The position numbers and the translations under genes were made by a program. From Domibacillus sp. (GTDB lineage: Bacteria; Bacillota; Bacilli; Bacillales; Domibacillaceae): a DNA stretch of 6,640 nucleotides. The notes beneath the pieces are model-generated. The model was not told the origin of the DNA. It searched no databases and saw only the letters and a program-made list of their open reading frames with translations. The DNA lies in NCBI GenBank assembly GCA_031177795.1, contig JAPSKG010000130.1, forward strand, positions 1 to 6,640. The letters are read 5' to 3'. Positions 5,254 to 6,640 of the stretch are shown here, piece after piece (the first letter of the stretch is position 1; each line of letters starts with the position of its first letter).

Positions 5254-6640
5254 TTGGATATACAATTAAATGAAAAAATGATTAAAGAAATGTGCGGCAC
5301 TGCTTCTTTCAAACGGGGGGATGCTTTTTGCCGTGCAAATAAAGTAACATTTGAACATTACAGTCCTGAAAGCTGTGAAGCAACGGTTAAAGGGATGGAA
5401 GACTTCTATGTCGCGATAAAAATAAATGCTAATGGCAGACTTGAGACAAAATGCAGCTGCCCTGTGCTGGCGTCCTTTCAAAAGGATTGCCAGCATATTG
5501 CGGCCGTATTGCTGTCGATTTACGCGCATCAGCGAAACGGGACACTCCCTGTTATCCCGGGTGAGCAACAGGCGGATTCCACAGCCGGTCAAGCACTGGC
5601 AGAAGGGCTGCTGAACCTTTTCAGCAACCAGCTTAAACGTTCAAGCAGTCATCAGCTTCACTTTGAAAAAAGGCACGTTCTTCAAACTGAGTTTACGTGC
5701 AACGTCATTAACGTCAGCCAGGGGCAGTTCATGTTCGGAATAAAAATAAAAATCGATTCGACCCCTGTTCAAAATATCCGGGTTTTTCTGGAACAGGTGA
5801 AAGAAGGAAAGCCAGGCCCCTTTTCGCTTTCATTCACTTACCACCCGAACCTTCATTGCTTTCAAAAAGAAACAGATGCTGTTATTCAGGAGCTTATCCA
5901 GGTGATGCATGATGAAACCGTTTATGTGAACGCACTCCCGGACAAATCTGATTATACAATTTTTCCTGACATGCTGCTTATTCCGCCATCTTCCTGGGCG
6001 CGGCTTGTTCCTTTGCTGACAAAAGCCCCGCTAGTAAAGCTGGCGTATAACAGGAACACATTTGACGGTTTGCGCCTGTCGGATGAATTACTTCCTTTGC
6101 AATTTGACCTTTCAATAGCGGAGAGTGGAGGATATCAGCTGAAGATCAAAGGACTGGGCGAGGTAATGGTGCTGAACGCTTATCAGTCGGTTTTATTTAA
6201 AGAGGCATTAATTCAAGTGGGCAGTGAAGAAAGCGGGCGCCTTTTTGAACTTAAGCAAATGCTGGAAGCCACAGGCTCCAATCAAATAATCATTCCTCAG
6301 GGAAAAATGAATGACTTTTTAGAAAAAGTGGTTCCGGGCTTGAAAAAAATCGGGCATGTCCAGATAGCAGAAGAAATTTCTCGAAAATGGCTAAAAACAC
6401 CGTTGGTTGCCAGGCTATACCTGGACCGGGTAAAAAACCGCTTGCTTGCCGGGCTGGAATTTCAATATGAGGATATTGTGATTAATCCAGTCGAAGGCCG
6501 CGAGCCTGGAAAAAGCTTTGTGCCGGCAAGAGACGTGGAGAAGGAAGAAGCCATCCTGCAGCTGATGGAGGAAAGTTCTTTTTCCAAAACGGACAGCGGG
6601 TATTTATTGCATCATGAAGAGCTTGAATATGAGTTTTTGC
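5254..6640 (+). CDS. SNF2-family helicase, N-terminal part with SWIM zinc finger (YwqA-like), runs off the window
   Basis: The frame is open from TTG 5254 to the end, 462 full codons with no stop. The TTG start is supported by AAAGGAG (5239-5245) eight bases upstream; the first in-frame ATG (5278) has no RBS. The N-terminus reads MDIQLNEKMIKEMCG. A SWIM zinc finger is at residues 67-81 with C67-x-C69-x9-C79-x-H81 (CSCP, then CQHIAAVLL). The remaining 380 or so residues fit the SNF2 helicase-associated region found in Bacillus YwqA-type proteins (for example LLIPPSSWARLVPLL, and KTPLVARLYLDRVKNRL followed by FQYED). The ATPase motifs (Walker A, DEAH-like box) would lie downstream and are not in view, so the helicase call rests on the SWIM plus associated region. 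Such proteins are ATP-dependent DNA translocases, acting on nucleic acid in the cytosol; the Bacillus role is poorly defined. No strong promoter was found in the 75 bases after the upstream terminator. Confidence 0.85.
   Translation, partial: MDIQLNEKMIKEMCGTASFKRGDAFCRANKVTFEHYSPESCEATVKGMEDFYVAIKINANGRLETKCSCPVLASFQKDCQHIAAVLLSIYAHQRNGTLPVIPGEQQADSTAGQALAEGLLNLFSNQLKRSSSHQLHFEKRHVLQTEFTCNVINVSQGQFMFGIKIKIDSTPVQNIRVFLEQVKEGKPGPFSLSFTYHPNLHCFQKETDAVIQELIQVMHDETVYVNALPDKSDYTIFPDMLLIPPSSWARLVPLLTKAPLVKLAYNRNTFDGLRLSDELLPLQFDLSIAESGGYQLKIKGLGEVMVLNAYQSVLFKEALIQVGSEESGRLFELKQMLEATGSNQIIIPQGKMNDFLEKVVPGLKKIGHVQIAEEISRKWLKTPLVARLYLDRVKNRLLAGLEFQYEDIVINPVEGREPGKSFVPARDVEKEEAILQLMEESSFSKTDSGYLLHHEELEYEFL

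Noticed and set aside
5266..5614. Short frames on both strands over the start of the SNF2 gene
   Set aside because: They overlap the SWIM-coding frame, which has the RBS, start and family motifs.
1..6640. CRISPR array, tRNA, rRNA or complete insertion sequence
   Set aside because: No regularly spaced repeats, cloverleaf-like sequence, ribosomal RNA segment or transposase frame was seen on either strand.

Overview
The window looks like chromosomal DNA from a low-to-moderate GC member of the Bacillaceae. The reasons are strong AAAGGAGG-type ribosome binding sites, a TTG start with a good Shine-Dalgarno, SigA-type promoter hexamers, a Bacillus-type Zur operator, and proteins typical of Bacillus and relatives. 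I cannot name the species from this sequence.

Left third (1-2833) is a zinc-limitation module. It opens with the 3' end of a FAD/NAD(P)-binding protein gene. A near-perfect Zur box (457-477) follows directly before a COG0523 GTPase gene of the ZagA/YciC type (495-1676). After 65 bases comes a znuA-like gene for a zinc-binding lipoprotein (1742-2787), closed by a strong terminator (2791-2833). znuA is interrupted: a stop at 2600-2602, just after an A7 run, splits it into 286 and 62 codons, and a -1 shift exactly at A AAA AAG restores a complete family-like protein. The partner ABC transporter genes znuC and znuB do not follow, so they must lie elsewhere or be absent. The inferred logic is that Zur with zinc silences the operon, and zinc starvation induces the metallochaperone GTPase and the zinc-capture lipoprotein together.

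Middle (2834-4400): an intergenic stretch with nested inverted repeats and a marginal minus-strand reading frame, then a hairpin terminator shared with a minus-strand gene (3159-4178) for a zinc-free quinone oxidoreductase-like MDR protein. Its upstream DNA carries a SigA-like promoter, a 9-bp inverted repeat just upstream of the -35, and a leader of about 120 bases with two small dyads.

Right third (4400-6640): a gene-poor stretch leads into a broken Fic-family gene (4800-5136) that keeps a textbook promoter and RBS. It has an internal out-of-frame deletion and no HPFxxGNGR catalytic core. Its surviving 64-aa product carries the class II Fic inhibitory motif. After a terminator (5144-5178) a long gene begins with TTG at 5254 and runs off the end of the window. 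It encodes the SWIM zinc finger and helicase-associated N-terminal part of a YwqA-like SNF2 protein.

The observations most worth following up are the znuA frameshift at a classic slippery heptamer and the Fic remnant that still seems to be expressed as an inhibitory-helix peptide. I see no clear evidence of a wholly new multi-gene system.
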